Shown here: positions 17,116 through 27,197 of the stretch, piece after piece | Layout of the letters: each line of letters begins with the position of its first letter | How positions within the stretch are numbered: position 1 is the first letter of the stretch | DNA from: an uncultured Planktomarina sp. | GTDB taxonomy: Bacteria > Pseudomonadota > Alphaproteobacteria > Rhodobacterales > Rhodobacteraceae | Direction of reading: 5' to 3' | Assembly: GCA_943788425.1 (NCBI GenBank) | Contig: CALSQF010000013.1 | Span: forward strand, 1 to 57,477 | DNA length: 57,477 nt | Notes under the pieces: generated by a model | Seen by the model: only the letters and a program-made list of their open reading frames with translations | Told to the model about the DNA's origin: nothing | The model's database searches: none | Translations under genes and position numbers: made by a program

Positions 17116-17239
17116 GATATATCCCTCTCAGCTTGTCCAAGCATACTCTACGGGGTTCGTGCCATGTGCAAGCCCTGAAGGCCAGGGTTATGACGGGCAA
17201 ATTACCGCAGTCTGGGCGTTAATAGTCGTTTTTTTGCAT

Positions 17240-17272
17240 TTCGTGATCACGAATAAATTTTGTGATCACGAA
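17240..17272. promoter_or_regulatory. Paired palindromic operator upstream of sdhC
   Basis: TTCGTGATCACGAA (17240-17253) is a perfect 14-base palindrome. A second copy, with one mismatch (17259-17272, TTTGTGATCACGAA), follows at a 19-base centre distance. They lie in the 176-base gap between the end of mch and sdhC, about 125-157 bases before the sdhC ATG. No U-tract follows on the reverse strand, so these are not a terminator. They look like a dimer-of-dimers binding site for an unidentified regulator of complex II. Confidence 0.65.
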
Positions 17273-17291
17273 ACACTAGCTGGCGGCAGAA

Positions 17292-18317
17292 TTACCGCGG
17301 TATCAAGGCCCAATAATCAAGATCCAACAACACATCGCTGTGATATTTGCCGTCATCTCCGCGCAGATTCGGCGACACCCCCTTGTGCGCCACCAACCGC
17401 AAACGCAACGCACCAACGGAGGGATTAGAGGTTTCCGACTTATCCAGCACCTCACTCCAAGCGCGCAACGTGTCCCCTGCAAAGCAAGGATTGGCATGGG
17501 CTCCCCCGTTGATCGCTACAAGCATTTGCGCATTGCCCAGCCCATTGAAGGACAAGGCCCGCGCCATGGATATGACATGCCCACCATAGATTAAGCGCAG
17601 ACCATCTGGTCGAGTCGTGGCATCGAAATGGACTTTCGCAGTATTTTGCCACAAGCGGGTGGCCATCATATGTTCGGCCTCTGACAGAGTGACGCCATCA
17701 ACATGGTCTATCACTTCGCCAATGGTATAGTCACCATAGAGATAAAAACTTCCGGCTAAACCAGTGTTATAATCGGCAAAGCTCAACCCATCGGGCACAC
17801 TCAAATCCGATGCTAGAACGGCCGGTGCCAGCGTCGGCACAACGGTTTGCGGCGCAGGGGCCGCTGCATCCCTCTTACGCACCATAACCCAACGCACAAA
17901 CGACATCACCATCTCATCTGCTTGGTTGAACCCCTCACTGCGCACCCAAACAACGCCTGTTTTGCCGCTTGAGTTTTGCTTCACTCCAATGACAGTTGAG
18001 CGCGCGCGCAGTGTATCCCCGGGATAGACAGGCCGCAGCCAGCGCGCCTCTGCGTAGCCCAAATTGGCCACGGCATTTAAAGAGATATCTGGCACAGTTT
18101 TGCCAAAAACCACATGAAAAGCGATCAGGTCATCCAACGGGCTTTGCGGCAAACCACAGTTTTGCGCAAAGTGATCGGAGGAATAGAGCGCGTGGCGCGC
18201 CGGATAAAGCGCGTGATAAAGCGCCCGCTCACCGGTCCCCACCGTCCGCGGGACCGCATGATCGATGACCTGCCCCACTCGATAATCTTCAAAAAACAAT
18301 CCTGCACTGGTCTTCAT
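17292..18317 (-). CDS. mch: Mesaconyl-CoA hydratase (MaoC family)
   Basis: The 341-residue double hot-dog protein matches the length of the Rhodobacter mesaconyl-CoA hydratase (beta-methylmalyl-CoA dehydratase, about 343). It shows FFEDYRVGQVIDH at the N-terminus, LDDLIAFHVVFGKTVPDIS in the first domain and IYGGHVISMARALSFNGL in the second. The enzyme interconverts mesaconyl-C1-CoA and beta-methylmalyl-CoA in the ethylmalonyl-CoA pathway. Its place between sdhC and the DUF1737/mcl2 pair follows the order I know from Rhodobacter sphaeroides. ATG overlaps the upstream stop by one base. Confidence 0.85.
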   Translation of the reverse strand: MKTSAGLFFEDYRVGQVIDHAVPRTVGTGERALYHALYPARHALYSSDHFAQNCGLPQSPLDDLIAFHVVFGKTVPDISLNAVANLGYAEARWLRPVYPGDTLRARSTVIGVKQNSSGKTGVVWVRSEGFNQADEMVMSFVRWVMVRKRDAAAPAPQTVVPTLAPAVLASDLSVPDGLSFADYNTGLAGSFYLYGDYTIGEVIDHVDGVTLSEAEHMMATRLWQNTAKVHFDATTRPDGLRLIYGGHVISMARALSFNGLGNAQMLVAINGGAHANPCFAGDTLRAWSEVLDKSETSNPSVGALRLRLVAHKGVSPNLRGDDGKYHSDVLLDLDYWALIPR

Positions 18318-18520
18318 TATTGCTCTCCCAGTTTCATCTCAGGACTATACTCTCCGGCAACCTCCTTGACGATGGCCTGGCCACAGCGCATCACGCCCAC
18401 CGTTGCATCATGCGCATAGGTCGGATCTCCATAAAGCTCCCAGCCTTTGGACAGGGCCTCTGTCACTTTGTGGCAAAATTTAGACGAATCGTCTTCGGAC
18501 AAAAACCTGTAGATCTTCAT
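18317..18520 (-). CDS. DUF1737 domain protein, 67 aa
   Basis: This 67-residue soluble protein has the DUF1737 core YRFLSEDDSSKFCHKVTEAL (residues 4-23) and GWELYGDPTYAHD (about 27-39). Its function is not known. It overlaps mcl2 by four bases and mch by one, so the three genes are tightly coupled and it may assist the acyl-CoA enzymes. Confidence 0.85.
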   Translation of the reverse strand: MKIYRFLSEDDSSKFCHKVTEALSKGWELYGDPTYAHDATVGVMRCGQAIVKEVAGEYSPEMKLGEQ

Positions 18521-19389
18521 GCCGTGTCCTCCAGTTTTGCAATCATCGCAGCCTTAGCCAAGGTGGCGCGAGCGGTCTCAATATGCAAATTCTCCACGAT
18601 TTTTCCATCCACAACCGCAACGCCAAGCCCCTCGGCCGTCGCCGCCTCAAAGGCCGCGATTTGCCGCTCAGACAGATCAAGTTCCACATCAGAAGGTGCA
18701 AAGACTGTATTGGCAACCGCCACCTGGGCCGGATGAATCAAGGTTTTGCCGTCAAAGCCCATATCGCGCCCTTGCGCGGCCTCAATCTGCAGACCTGCAT
18801 CGTCCTTGAAGGCGTTATAAACCCCATCAACAATGACGATTCCGGCCGCTTTTGCAGCTAAGACACAGTGGCTCAACGCCGCCAACAAGGGCGCGCGCGT
18901 CGGATCGAACCTCGTGTTGAGATCCTTGGCCAAATCATTGGTCCCCATGACCATGCCCCCCATACGCGGCGCGTCAGCAATCTCTGCTGCGTTCAAAATG
19001 CCGCGCGGGGTTTCCATCATCGCCCAAATTTGAGTGTTCTCGAAGCCATCATACCGGTCCATCGCTGCGCTGAGCTGCGAAATCATTTGGGCGTTATCGA
19101 CCTTGGGCAATAAAACCGCCTCCGGTCGGGCTTCGGCAATCGCAGCAATATCTACTGCCGCCCAGGGGGTATCTAGCCCATTGATGCGAATAATTTGACT
19201 GCGAACCCCATAACCTCCGTCCGACAGATGGGCGACCAGAGTCGCCCGAGCGGAGGCTTTTTCTTCAAGCGCCACAGCATCTTCGAGGTCGAAAATTATC
19301 GAATCCACCGGCATGCTGCGGGCTTTTTCAAGCGCACGCGTCCGGCTGCCCGGTATGTAGAGAACAGAACGATAGGGCCGTAGAGTCAT
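18517..19389 (-). CDS. mcl2: (3S)-malyl-CoA thioesterase / CitE-like lyase family
   Basis: The 290-residue TIM-barrel protein belongs to the HpcH/HpaI/CitE family: RSVLYIPGSRTRALEKA near the N-terminus, IFDLEDAVALEEK (Mg-binding acid), WAMMETPRGILNA and MGTNDLAKDLNTRF. It is more CitE-like than Mcl1 lyases, and its position beside mch and sdh matches mcl2 of Rhodobacter sphaeroides, whose product hydrolyses (3S)-malyl-CoA to malate and CoA. I prefer that call over beta-methylmalyl-CoA lyase, at moderate certainty. The start at 19389 has a GAGG site; a longer frame to 19428 is possible. Confidence 0.78.
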   Translation of the reverse strand: MTLRPYRSVLYIPGSRTRALEKARSMPVDSIIFDLEDAVALEEKASARATLVAHLSDGGYGVRSQIIRINGLDTPWAAVDIAAIAEARPEAVLLPKVDNAQMISQLSAAMDRYDGFENTQIWAMMETPRGILNAAEIADAPRMGGMVMGTNDLAKDLNTRFDPTRAPLLAALSHCVLAAKAAGIVIVDGVYNAFKDDAGLQIEAAQGRDMGFDGKTLIHPAQVAVANTVFAPSDVELDLSERQIAAFEAATAEGLGVAVVDGKIVENLHIETARATLAKAAMIAKLEDTA

Positions 19390-19418
19390 TTTTAGCCTCG
19401 CAATAATGTTGCGCATAA

Positions 19419-20552
<1,134 letters not shown>

Positions 20553-20590
20553 GCGCAATTGCGGCGGCACCCGCCGCCCCCAAAAGATTG

Positions 20591-20618
20591 AAAACTCCTC
20601 GCCTCGGCGGGGAGTTTT
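20591..20618 (+). terminator. Rho-independent terminator of mdh
   Basis: AAAACTCCTCGC (20591-20602) pairs with GCGGGGAGTTTT (20607-20618) through one T-G wobble around a CTCG loop, with a T-run at its 3' side. It begins 38 bases after the mdh stop. Confidence 0.88.
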
Positions 20619-21007
20619 TGCCTTCTAACTGCGCCGCCGCTGAAAACCGCCAAGGGCAAAAATGCCTCCTGGGTGCGCGCACCCCGGCACCCTCGCGCGA
20701 TTATATCAAACCAATCAACGCACTAGGTTTCAATCTGGGTCTGAAATTCTAAATTTCTGCCAGGTGCCCATATTGAATATGGTTTTAATGACGGGTTTTC
20801 TTTGAGGTAAGCCGGCTCGGATCTTTGTTTGAGCAAAGGCTTCTGCATGACAATAGAGTATTGCAGATATTCACTTCCCAGTGGCAACACCAGGCCTGTT
20901 CCAAATTGGCATTACGCGGAGATTCATGCTCAAGACGACCATGGGCGCAAAATTGCAAACCTAATGGATGATGAAGGATCAACCGAGGGGCAAACGTCGG
21001 GACCAAG
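20619..21007. other. Intergenic region without a supported gene
   Basis: A rightward frame beginning at 20847 (weak AAAGG site) runs into the antisense of the DUF1127 gene and its composition does not resemble a protein. I see no RNA gene or repeat here apart from the mdh terminator at the left edge and the hairpin at the right edge. Confidence 0.5.
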
Positions 21008-21031
21008 TGCCTCAGGCCAGCGCCTGAGGCA
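21008..21031 (-). terminator. Strong hairpin after the DUF1127 gene
   Basis: TGCCTCAGGC (21008-21017) and GCCTGAGGCA (21022-21031) form a perfect ten-base stem with a CAGC loop. It lies nine bases past the stop of the leftward DUF1127 gene. There is no T-run, so it may protect the 3' end of the mRNA rather than terminate fully. Confidence 0.6.
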
Positions 21032-21039
21032 TAGCTCAC

Positions 21040-21261
21040 TTAGATGTAATAGGCGTCGCGGTAGACATAGCGCACGATGTCTTGACGGGACAGGCCGCGC
21101 TCGGCCAGCTCTTCATCGGTCAGGGCGCAGAGAAATTCAATCTGACGCACACGCGATTGCGCTGTGCTGATGGATACCAGGAAGTTAAGAATGCCGTTGA
21201 ACACTCGGTTCAGACCGGCGGCGATGCGGTTGCCGTGTGGGACGTCTACGATAATTGCCAT
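21040..21261 (-). CDS. DUF1127 domain protein, 73 aa
   Basis: The 73-residue basic protein ends in the YjiS-like DUF1127 domain: RQIEFLCALTDEELAERGLS and then RQDIVRYVYRDAYY. Small DUF1127 proteins in alphaproteobacteria have been linked to RNA binding and to phosphate/carbon metabolism, often with small RNAs; no role can be read here. ATG 21261 has CAGGAG upstream at a good distance; the longer frame to 21357 is not needed. It appears monocistronic, with a strong hairpin downstream. Confidence 0.88.
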   Translation of the reverse strand: MAIIVDVPHGNRIAAGLNRVFNGILNFLVSISTAQSRVRQIEFLCALTDEELAERGLSRQDIVRYVYRDAYYI

Positions 21262-21371
21262 TTGAAAAGCTCCTGTGTCGCGTTGACCCGTAAGTAGGTA
21301 CGATCCACAGGGTTGGGCAGTGCAAAAAACCACATTCCCGCTATGCAACCGCTGCATAGATCAGCTGGCGC

Positions 21372-21668
21372 CTAGCGGTCCTGGGCATCTCCTTCGGTGC
21401 CGCTCGTCACAGATTTGATCACTTTGAACAAGCGCAGTCCGAAAAGACCCAAGAGTCCACCGAACAAAACCGTGAAAGCCGAGACCACCACACCCGAGGA
21501 TATCGCAGCGATGGCGACGCCGAGTAGCAGAAAAACGAAGGTAATCGTGCGGTATTCAACCTCATGCACAGGAAATTTATCCAAACGCGGCTGAATCAAC
21601 TTGGTCAAGAATGGCTCTACAAAAGGGGTGGCGAAACCTGCAATCACAGAAAGGACAAAGGTCAACAT
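21372..21668 (-). CDS. Small membrane protein, 98 aa
   Basis: I do not recognise a named family. The product has an N-terminal hydrophobic segment (residues 2-22), an amphipathic linker (FLTKLIQPRLDKFPVHEVEYR), two further membrane segments (about 41-60 and 62-82) and a charged tail. The linker and HEVEYRTITFVFLLLG pattern look conserved-type rather than random. It lies between the DUF1127 gene and the divergent pyrC. Confidence 0.65.
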   Translation of the reverse strand: MLTFVLSVIAGFATPFVEPFLTKLIQPRLDKFPVHEVEYRTITFVFLLLGVAIAAISSGVVVSAFTVLFGGLLGLFGLRLFKVIKSVTSGTEGDAQDR

Positions 21669-21821
21669 CGGCGCATCTCCTATTTTCGTGACTATTTACC
21701 GAACCATTATCATGGGTCGTACCGCCGCGCCATACAAGAGGTGCGCGCTTGATTGCAAACGCTCTCTATGTAAAGCAAATTTGCCCTGGCAGCGCCCCTC
21801 CGGCCCGGTTAAACAGCAGCT

Positions 21822-22862
21822 ATGACAGATCGTTTGACTCTCACCCGCCCCGATGATTGGCATCTGCATTTACGCGATGGCAACATGCTGAAGGCTGTGG
21901 CACCGGAAAGCGCGCGTAATTTTGGACGCGCCATTATCATGCCAAATCTGGTCCCGCCGGTGGTGACCGCAGCCCAGGCCGCAGCCTATCGTAGCCGCAT
22001 TATGGCCGCCCTGCCCGCTGGGTCGGATTTCCAACCGCTCATGACACTCTATTTGACCGAACAAAGTGACCCAGAAGACTTGGCCGCGGCCCATGCCTCG
22101 GGACTGGTGACGGCGGCCAAACTTTACCCTGCCGGAGCGACGACCAATTCAGCCAGCGGCGTGAGAGATTTTGACAAGCTGCAACCGGTGCTGGAGAAGA
22201 TGGCCGAAATTAGTATGCCCATGTGCGTGCATGGCGAGGTCACCGATGCGGATATTGATATTTTTGATCGCGAGGCGGTGTTTATTGACCGGGTTCTCGA
22301 TCCTCTGCGCCGCCGGGTGGCGGGGCTGAAAGTAGTTATGGAGCATATCACAACCGCCGAGGGCGCTGACTATGCAAAATCTGATCCGGGCCAGCTGGCC
22401 GCCACAATCACGACCCATCACCTGATCATCAACCGCAATCACATTCTCGCTGGCGGAATAAAGCCCCATTATTATTGTCTGCCTGTTGCCAAACGCGAGA
22501 CCCATCGCATGGCCCTGCTTGACGCGGCAACAAGCGGCAATCCGTGTTATTTCCTAGGCACCGACAGCGCCCCCCATACCGATGAGGCAAAGCAGGGCGC
22601 CTGCGGATGCGCCGGTGTGTTTTCGGCTACAAATACCATGTCGTGTTTGGCGGAAGTTTTTGAAGCTGCCGGAGCGCTGGATCGGCTCGAAGGTTTCACC
22701 GCTCTTTTTGGCCCAAAGTTTTACGGCCTGGCGCCGAATGCCGATACGATCACCCTCACGAAGGGCGACCCGGTACAATTTCCCAAGCATATCGACTCGG
22801 GCGCCGGTACGGTCACTCTCTTCAATCCTGGCTTTGATCTTCACTGGACCGTGTCGAGCTGA
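21822..22862 (+). CDS. pyrC: Dihydroorotase (class II)
   Basis: The 346-residue zinc amidohydrolase closes carbamoyl aspartate to dihydroorotate in pyrimidine synthesis. DWHLHLRDG (HxH pair, residues 12-20), [11 protein letters not shown] (carboxylated Lys near residue 102), then HITT and [13 protein letters not shown], and the catalytic Asp in GTDSAPH (about 247-253) are all present. Length is typical of PyrC. pyrE starts 26 bases downstream and gives the next-but-one step of the pathway. Confidence 0.97.
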   Translation: MTDRLTLTRPDDWHLHLRDGNMLKAVAPESARNFGRAIIMPNLVPPVVTAAQAAAYRSRIMAALPAGSDFQPLMTLYLTEQSDPEDLAAAHASGLVTAAKLYPAGATTNSASGVRDFDKLQPVLEKMAEISMPMCVHGEVTDADIDIFDREAVFIDRVLDPLRRRVAGLKVVMEHITTAEGADYAKSDPGQLAATITTHHLIINRNHILAGGIKPHYYCLPVAKRETHRMALLDAATSGNPCYFLGTDSAPHTDEAKQGACGCAGVFSATNTMSCLAEVFEAAGALDRLEGFTALFGPKFYGLAPNADTITLTKGDPVQFPKHIDSGAGTVTLFNPGFDLHWTVSS

Positions 22863-22888
22863 GCGCATAGCAACAAAGGGCCCTGCTC

Positions 22889-23566
22889 ATGATACCAACA
22901 AGCTATCCCGACCAACGTGAAATCGCGCGATTGACCGCTAGAATGCTGCTGGAAATTAAAGCCGTGCATTTCAATGCCGATGAGCCCTTTATATTGGCCT
23001 CTGGCAAGCCATCTCCAACCTATATAGATTGCCGCAAACTGATTTCCTTCCCGCGTATTCGCAGCACTTTGATGGATTTTCTGACTGTGACTGTGATGCG
23101 CAACGCCGGGTTTGAAGCATTTGATAATGTCGCCGGCGGCGAGACCGCCGGTATTCCATTTGGCGCCTGGGTGGCCGAGCGGATGGCGCTCCCGATGACC
23201 TATGTTCGGAAAAAACCCAAAGGCTACGGCCGCAACGCCCGCATTGAAGGAGCCATGTCCGAAGGGCAACGAGTTCTGCTGGTAGAAGATCTGACCACCG
23301 ATGGTGGATCCAAGATCTCTTTTGTCGATGCCATTCGAGAGACCGGCGCAACCTGCGCGCATACGGCGGTGATTTTTTATTACGGAATTTTCCCGCAGAC
23401 CGAAAAAACCCTCGGCGATCATGGGGTGACTTTACATCACCTATGCACGTGGTGGGACGTTCTGGTGGAAGCCCGAGCGCAGGGCGCATTTGATAGTAAG
23501 ACCCTGCGCGAGGTGGAAATCTTTTTGAAATCTCCCGAAGCGTGGCAAGACGCGCGCGCCAAATAA
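22889..23566 (+). CDS. pyrE: Orotate phosphoribosyltransferase
   Basis: This 225-residue type I phosphoribosyltransferase joins orotate to PRPP to give OMP. The PRPP-binding motif [13 protein letters not shown] (about residues 129-141) is intact; the N-terminal hood includes [20 protein letters not shown], and [10 protein letters not shown] provides the loop Lys residues. It forms a two-gene unit with pyrC. Confidence 0.96.
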   Translation: MIPTSYPDQREIARLTARMLLEIKAVHFNADEPFILASGKPSPTYIDCRKLISFPRIRSTLMDFLTVTVMRNAGFEAFDNVAGGETAGIPFGAWVAERMALPMTYVRKKPKGYGRNARIEGAMSEGQRVLLVEDLTTDGGSKISFVDAIRETGATCAHTAVIFYYGIFPQTEKTLGDHGVTLHHLCTWWDVLVEARAQGAFDSKTLREVEIFLKSPEAWQDARAK

Positions 23567-23593
23567 TTTCCTAGGATAAACCTGTGTACAGAA

Positions 23594-23722
23594 TGTGGAC
23601 AAGCTGGCGCGCTGTGGCGGCTCTATTGCGCTGCAAAGTACACAGGCAGTCGCGCGCTACTAGATCTAGCGCAGGATCGACAAATTAGCCGGTATGAGCT
23701 CCCAATCCCTGGCTTATCCACA
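23594..23722. promoter_or_regulatory. DnaA-box-like sites upstream of dnaB
   Basis: TTATCCACA, a perfect DnaA-box consensus, lies at 23714-23722, and a second, one-mismatch site (TTGTCCACA on the reverse strand) at 23594-23602. Both are in the 230-base gap before dnaB. A nine-base inverted repeat CCTGTGTAC/GTACACAGG spans 23581-23646. No AT-rich unwinding element or box cluster is visible, so gene control by DnaA is likelier than an origin. Confidence 0.55.
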
Positions 23723-23796
23723 GGTTGTGCACCGATCTGTTCCACATGGCCAAACATCCTGAACTGCAGTAAGCGTGGACCATTGAGGAGACGGAT

Positions 23797-25287
23797 ATGA
23801 GTGAGATTGCGAATCTGCAGCCCCCCGCGAGCGACGTGGCGCCTCTTGGCGTGCCGCATTCCATTGAGGCCGAACAACAATTGCTTGGCGCCATCCTCAC
23901 GAACAACGATCTATTCGACCGCGTCGCGCAAATTTTGCGAGCTGAACATTTTTATGACCCGGTACATGCGCGGATATTTGAGACCGCAGCCGCCCGCATC
24001 GCCAAAAATAATCTAGCCAGCCCCGTCACTTTGAAGGCCTTTTTGGAAGATGATGCGGGGCTCGCGGAATTAGGTGGGCCTGCATATTTGATGCGACTCG
24101 CAGGCGCGGCAATATCCTCTTTTGCCGTGCGCGATTATGCCGAAATGATCTACGACCTCGCCATCCGCCGCGAGTTGATCGACGTGGGCAATGAGATCGC
24201 TGCGAAGGCGGCCCGCGTTGAAGTGCAAAGCGAGTCTAACGAGCAAATTATTGAAGCTGAACAAAAACTCTATGCCTTGGCTGAGCAAGGCCAGACCGAG
24301 CAAGGCTTCCAATCGTTTCTCACCGCCGTCACCGATGCGGTTAAAGTCGCCAATGCCGCCTATCAACGCGAAGGCGGACTCGCCGGCGTATCGACCGGGC
24401 TGATTGATATGGACAAAAAGCTGGGCGGGCTGCACCGGTCAGATCTTCTAATCTTGGCCGGTCGCCCCTCAATGGGCAAAACGTCATTGGCCACCAATGT
24501 CGCGTTTAACATCGCACGCGCCTATAAAAAAGGGATCACACTCTCTGGTGAAGAGGGTGCAGTTGACGGCGGGGTTGTTGGTTTTTTCAGCCTTGAAATG
24601 TCCGCCGAACAGCTTGCATCGCGTATTTTATCTGAAGTGGCGGAAATCCCCTCAAACCAAATTCGTCGGGGTGATTTTACTGAGGGCGAGTTTCGCCGAA
24701 TTGTCGATGCGGCTAAGGAGCTGGAGGCGGCGCCTTTGTTCATTGATGATACCCCGGCCCTGCCGATCAGCCAGCTGGCCGCCCGCGCACGCCGTTTGAA
24801 GCGAACCCATGGGCTGGACGCATTATTTGTGGACTATCTGCAACTGGTCCGCGGCACTGGACGGTCAGAAAACCGGGTGAATGAGATTTCCGAGATCACT
24901 ATGGGCCTCAAAGCCATCGCCAAAGAGCTTGATATTCCAGTGGTCGCCCTTTCACAGCTCTCGCGTCAGGTGGAAAACCGTGAAGACAAGCGGCCACAAT
25001 TGTCAGATCTGCGCGAATCTGGCTCGATTGAGCAGGATGCGGATGTGGTAATGTTTGTGTTCCGCGAAGAATATTACAAAGAACGCGAAAAACCGGGCGA
25101 TCACGAGCTCGACAAAATGGCCATATGGCAAGAAGAAATGGAGCGGCTGCATGGGAAGGCCGAGGTGGTCATCGGAAAGCAGCGGCATGGGCCAATTGGC
25201 ACAGTCGAGTTGAGTTTTGAAGGGCAGTTCACCCGCTTTGGCAATCTCGTCAAACCATGGCAACAATCGCTTGAGGATGAATTCTAA
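23797..25287 (+). CDS. dnaB: Replicative DNA helicase
   Basis: The 496-residue hexameric helicase unwinds DNA at the fork. It has the DnaB N-terminal domain (PHSIEAEQQLLGAIL, residues 19-33), a linker helix and the RecA-type core with Walker A GRPSMGKTSLA (about 222-232), Walker B LFVDYLQL and the SQLSRQVE finger. The ending LSFEGQFTRFGNL is standard. A short insertion after the Walker A helix (SGEEGAVDGG) replaces the usual tight turn; I recall this from other Rhodobacterales. GAGGAGAC precedes ATG. Confidence 0.98.
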   Translation: MSEIANLQPPASDVAPLGVPHSIEAEQQLLGAILTNNDLFDRVAQILRAEHFYDPVHARIFETAAARIAKNNLASPVTLKAFLEDDAGLAELGGPAYLMRLAGAAISSFAVRDYAEMIYDLAIRRELIDVGNEIAAKAARVEVQSESNEQIIEAEQKLYALAEQGQTEQGFQSFLTAVTDAVKVANAAYQREGGLAGVSTGLIDMDKKLGGLHRSDLLILAGRPSMGKTSLATNVAFNIARAYKKGITLSGEEGAVDGGVVGFFSLEMSAEQLASRILSEVAEIPSNQIRRGDFTEGEFRRIVDAAKELEAAPLFIDDTPALPISQLAARARRLKRTHGLDALFVDYLQLVRGTGRSENRVNEISEITMGLKAIAKELDIPVVALSQLSRQVENREDKRPQLSDLRESGSIEQDADVVMFVFREEYYKEREKPGDHELDKMAIWQEEMERLHGKAEVVIGKQRHGPIGTVELSFEGQFTRFGNLVKPWQQSLEDEF

Positions 25288-25368
25288 AGCATCAGTCGAT
25301 TGACCCTCTGCCCAATTCGGCGCATAAAATCCCGGTGAAATTTATAAATAGCAGGACCGAAGCGCCCC

Positions 25369-26412
25369 ATGAGCACAGGAAATTTAACGATTAATCTGAA
25401 GGGGATCACCAACAATTGGTCCACTTTAGATCGCATGTCTGCCGAAAATGTTGAAACGGCCGCTGTGGTCAAAGCCGATGGCTATGGTCTGGATTCCGGG
25501 CGGGTTGCACGCACGCTCTATCCTGCGGGGGTGCGACATTTCTTTGTGGCCGCCGCAGAAGAGGCCTCGGCAATTCGCCGTGAATTGGGCGATAATGTGA
25601 CTATTTATGTATTCTCTGGGCACATGCGGGGCGATACGGACATGATCCATGATCTGCATCTCGTGCCCTTGCTTAACTCTTTGGACCAGCTGACGCGCCA
25701 TTTGGAAGCCCTACCCGGCCATGCCTTTGGGGTCCAGCTTGACACCGGCATGAACCGCTTGGGCATGGAGGCCTCGGAATGGGAGGCGGTACGGGATTTG
25801 GTGGTTGGATTAAACCCAAGTTTGGTCATGAGTCACCTGGCCTGTGCCGATGAACCCGATCATCCGATGAACCGGCAACAATTGGCGCAATTTTGCGCAA
25901 TGACCGATGGCTTGGGCTTGAAACGCTCGCTGGCCGCGACGGGCGGGATACTACTGGGACCGGAGTATCATTTTGACATGACCCGCCCGGGTATCGGCCT
26001 GTATGGCGGCGCGCCCTATGCTCAGGCCGAAGCTGTGGTGCATTTGTCTTTGCCGGTGATTCAAATTCGCGATGTTGCGGAAGGGGAAACCGTGGGCTAT
26101 GGCAACAGCTGGAGCGCCAGTGCCCCTGCCCGGATCGCAACTGTCGCCGCCGGCTATGCCGATGGGCTGCTGCGCGCCCTGTACAATAACGCGTCGCTGT
26201 GGCACGAGGGCCAAGCCTGCCCCATCGTCGGACGGGTCTCAATGGATATGATTGGCGTGGATGTCACAGCCTTGCCACAACCGCCCGAGACTTTGGATAT
26301 CCTGTGTCCCTATCAATCGGTGGATGAATTGGCAGATAAAGCCGGGACGATCGGTTATGAAATTCTCACATCGCTGGGCGCCCGCTATGCGCGGCGTTAT
26401 GTGAATCAATGA
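25369..26412 (+). CDS. alr: Alanine racemase
   Basis: The 347-residue PLP enzyme interconverts L- and D-alanine for peptidoglycan. The Schiff-base Lys is in [14 protein letters not shown] (about residue 35), the opposite catalytic Tyr in [11 protein letters not shown] (about 244), and the C-terminal [10 protein letters not shown] contributes to the second half-site. The last four bases overlap the start of the permease gene, so it is coupled to mlaE. Confidence 0.95.
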   Translation: MSTGNLTINLKGITNNWSTLDRMSAENVETAAVVKADGYGLDSGRVARTLYPAGVRHFFVAAAEEASAIRRELGDNVTIYVFSGHMRGDTDMIHDLHLVPLLNSLDQLTRHLEALPGHAFGVQLDTGMNRLGMEASEWEAVRDLVVGLNPSLVMSHLACADEPDHPMNRQQLAQFCAMTDGLGLKRSLAATGGILLGPEYHFDMTRPGIGLYGGAPYAQAEAVVHLSLPVIQIRDVAEGETVGYGNSWSASAPARIATVAAGYADGLLRALYNNASLWHEGQACPIVGRVSMDMIGVDVTALPQPPETLDILCPYQSVDELADKAGTIGYEILTSLGARYARRYVNQ

Positions 26413-27197
26413 ACGCGCAGATGATCTTGATTGTCCGTGCGCTGGGGCGCTTATGCATCGATGCGATTTCCGCTTTGGGCCGTTTGGTGCTCTTTGCGCT
26501 GGCCACCCTGTCCCATGTCTTTCGCCCGCCATTTTATCTGCGCGAATTTTTCACCGCGCTGTTGAATGTCGGCTACCTGTCCCTGCCCGTCGTCGGGTTG
26601 ACCGCCCTGTTCACCGGGGCGGCTTTGGCTTTGCAAATTTACTCCGGCGGGTCGCGCTTCAACGCTCCTGAGGTTGTGCCGCAAATTGTTGCTATTGGCA
26701 TGGTGCGCGAATTGGGACCGGTTTTGGTGGGGTTGATGATTGCTGCGCGTGTCACAAGTTCCATCGCCGCTGAAATGGCCACGATGAAAGTCACGGAACA
26801 AATTGATGCGCTTGTCACCCTGTCCACCGCCCCGATGAAATATTTGGTGATGCCGCGGGTCTTGGCTGGGCTCATGGCGGGGCCCGTCTTGGTCGCCGTG
26901 GCCGATAGCATCGGCATTTTTGGCGGTTTTATCGTCGCCACACAAACCCTAGGCTTTAACCCCGCCACCTATATTTTAAACACGATGAACTTCCTAACCT
27001 CTGCCGATATCCTCTCCTCAATGGCCAAGGGCATGGCCTTTGGGTTTATCGCCACATTGATGGGATGCTATTATGGGCTGAACTCGGGCCGCGGCGCGCA
27101 GGGCGTGGGCGCGGCAACCAAAGCTTCCGTGCAAGCGGCAGCGGTTTTGATTTTGGCGGCAAATTTCCTGCTCACAGCGGTATTCTTTACAGCATGA
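26409..27197 (+). CDS. mlaE: MlaE-type ABC transporter permease
   Basis: The 262-residue permease belongs to the MlaE family, which moves phospholipids between membranes for outer-membrane asymmetry. Characteristic segments are the [19 protein letters not shown] turn, [36 protein letters not shown] and the C-terminal [16 protein letters not shown]. About six hydrophobic stretches are present. It overlaps alr and mlaF by four bases each. No MlaD (MCE) or MlaC gene follows; those partners must be encoded elsewhere. Confidence 0.92.
   Translation: MNAQMILIVRALGRLCIDAISALGRLVLFALATLSHVFRPPFYLREFFTALLNVGYLSLPVVGLTALFTGAALALQIYSGGSRFNAPEVVPQIVAIGMVRELGPVLVGLMIAARVTSSIAAEMATMKVTEQIDALVTLSTAPMKYLVMPRVLAGLMAGPVLVAVADSIGIFGGFIVATQTLGFNPATYILNTMNFLTSADILSSMAKGMAFGFIATLMGCYYGLNSGRGAQGVGAATKASVQAAAVLILAANFLLTAVFFTA

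Noticed and set aside
17240-17272. Terminator of mch
   Set aside because: The T-run lies on the wrong side of the palindromes for leftward transcription, and the short perfect arms fit operators better.
20829-21170. 113-codon rightward ORF downstream of mdh
   Set aside because: Its second half is the antisense of the well-supported DUF1127 gene and its hairpin; the first half has weak start signals and an odd composition.
23567-23796. Chromosomal origin in front of dnaB
   Set aside because: There are only two DnaA-like boxes, no box cluster or AT-rich unwinding region, and no hemE, dnaA, parAB or gidA neighbours.
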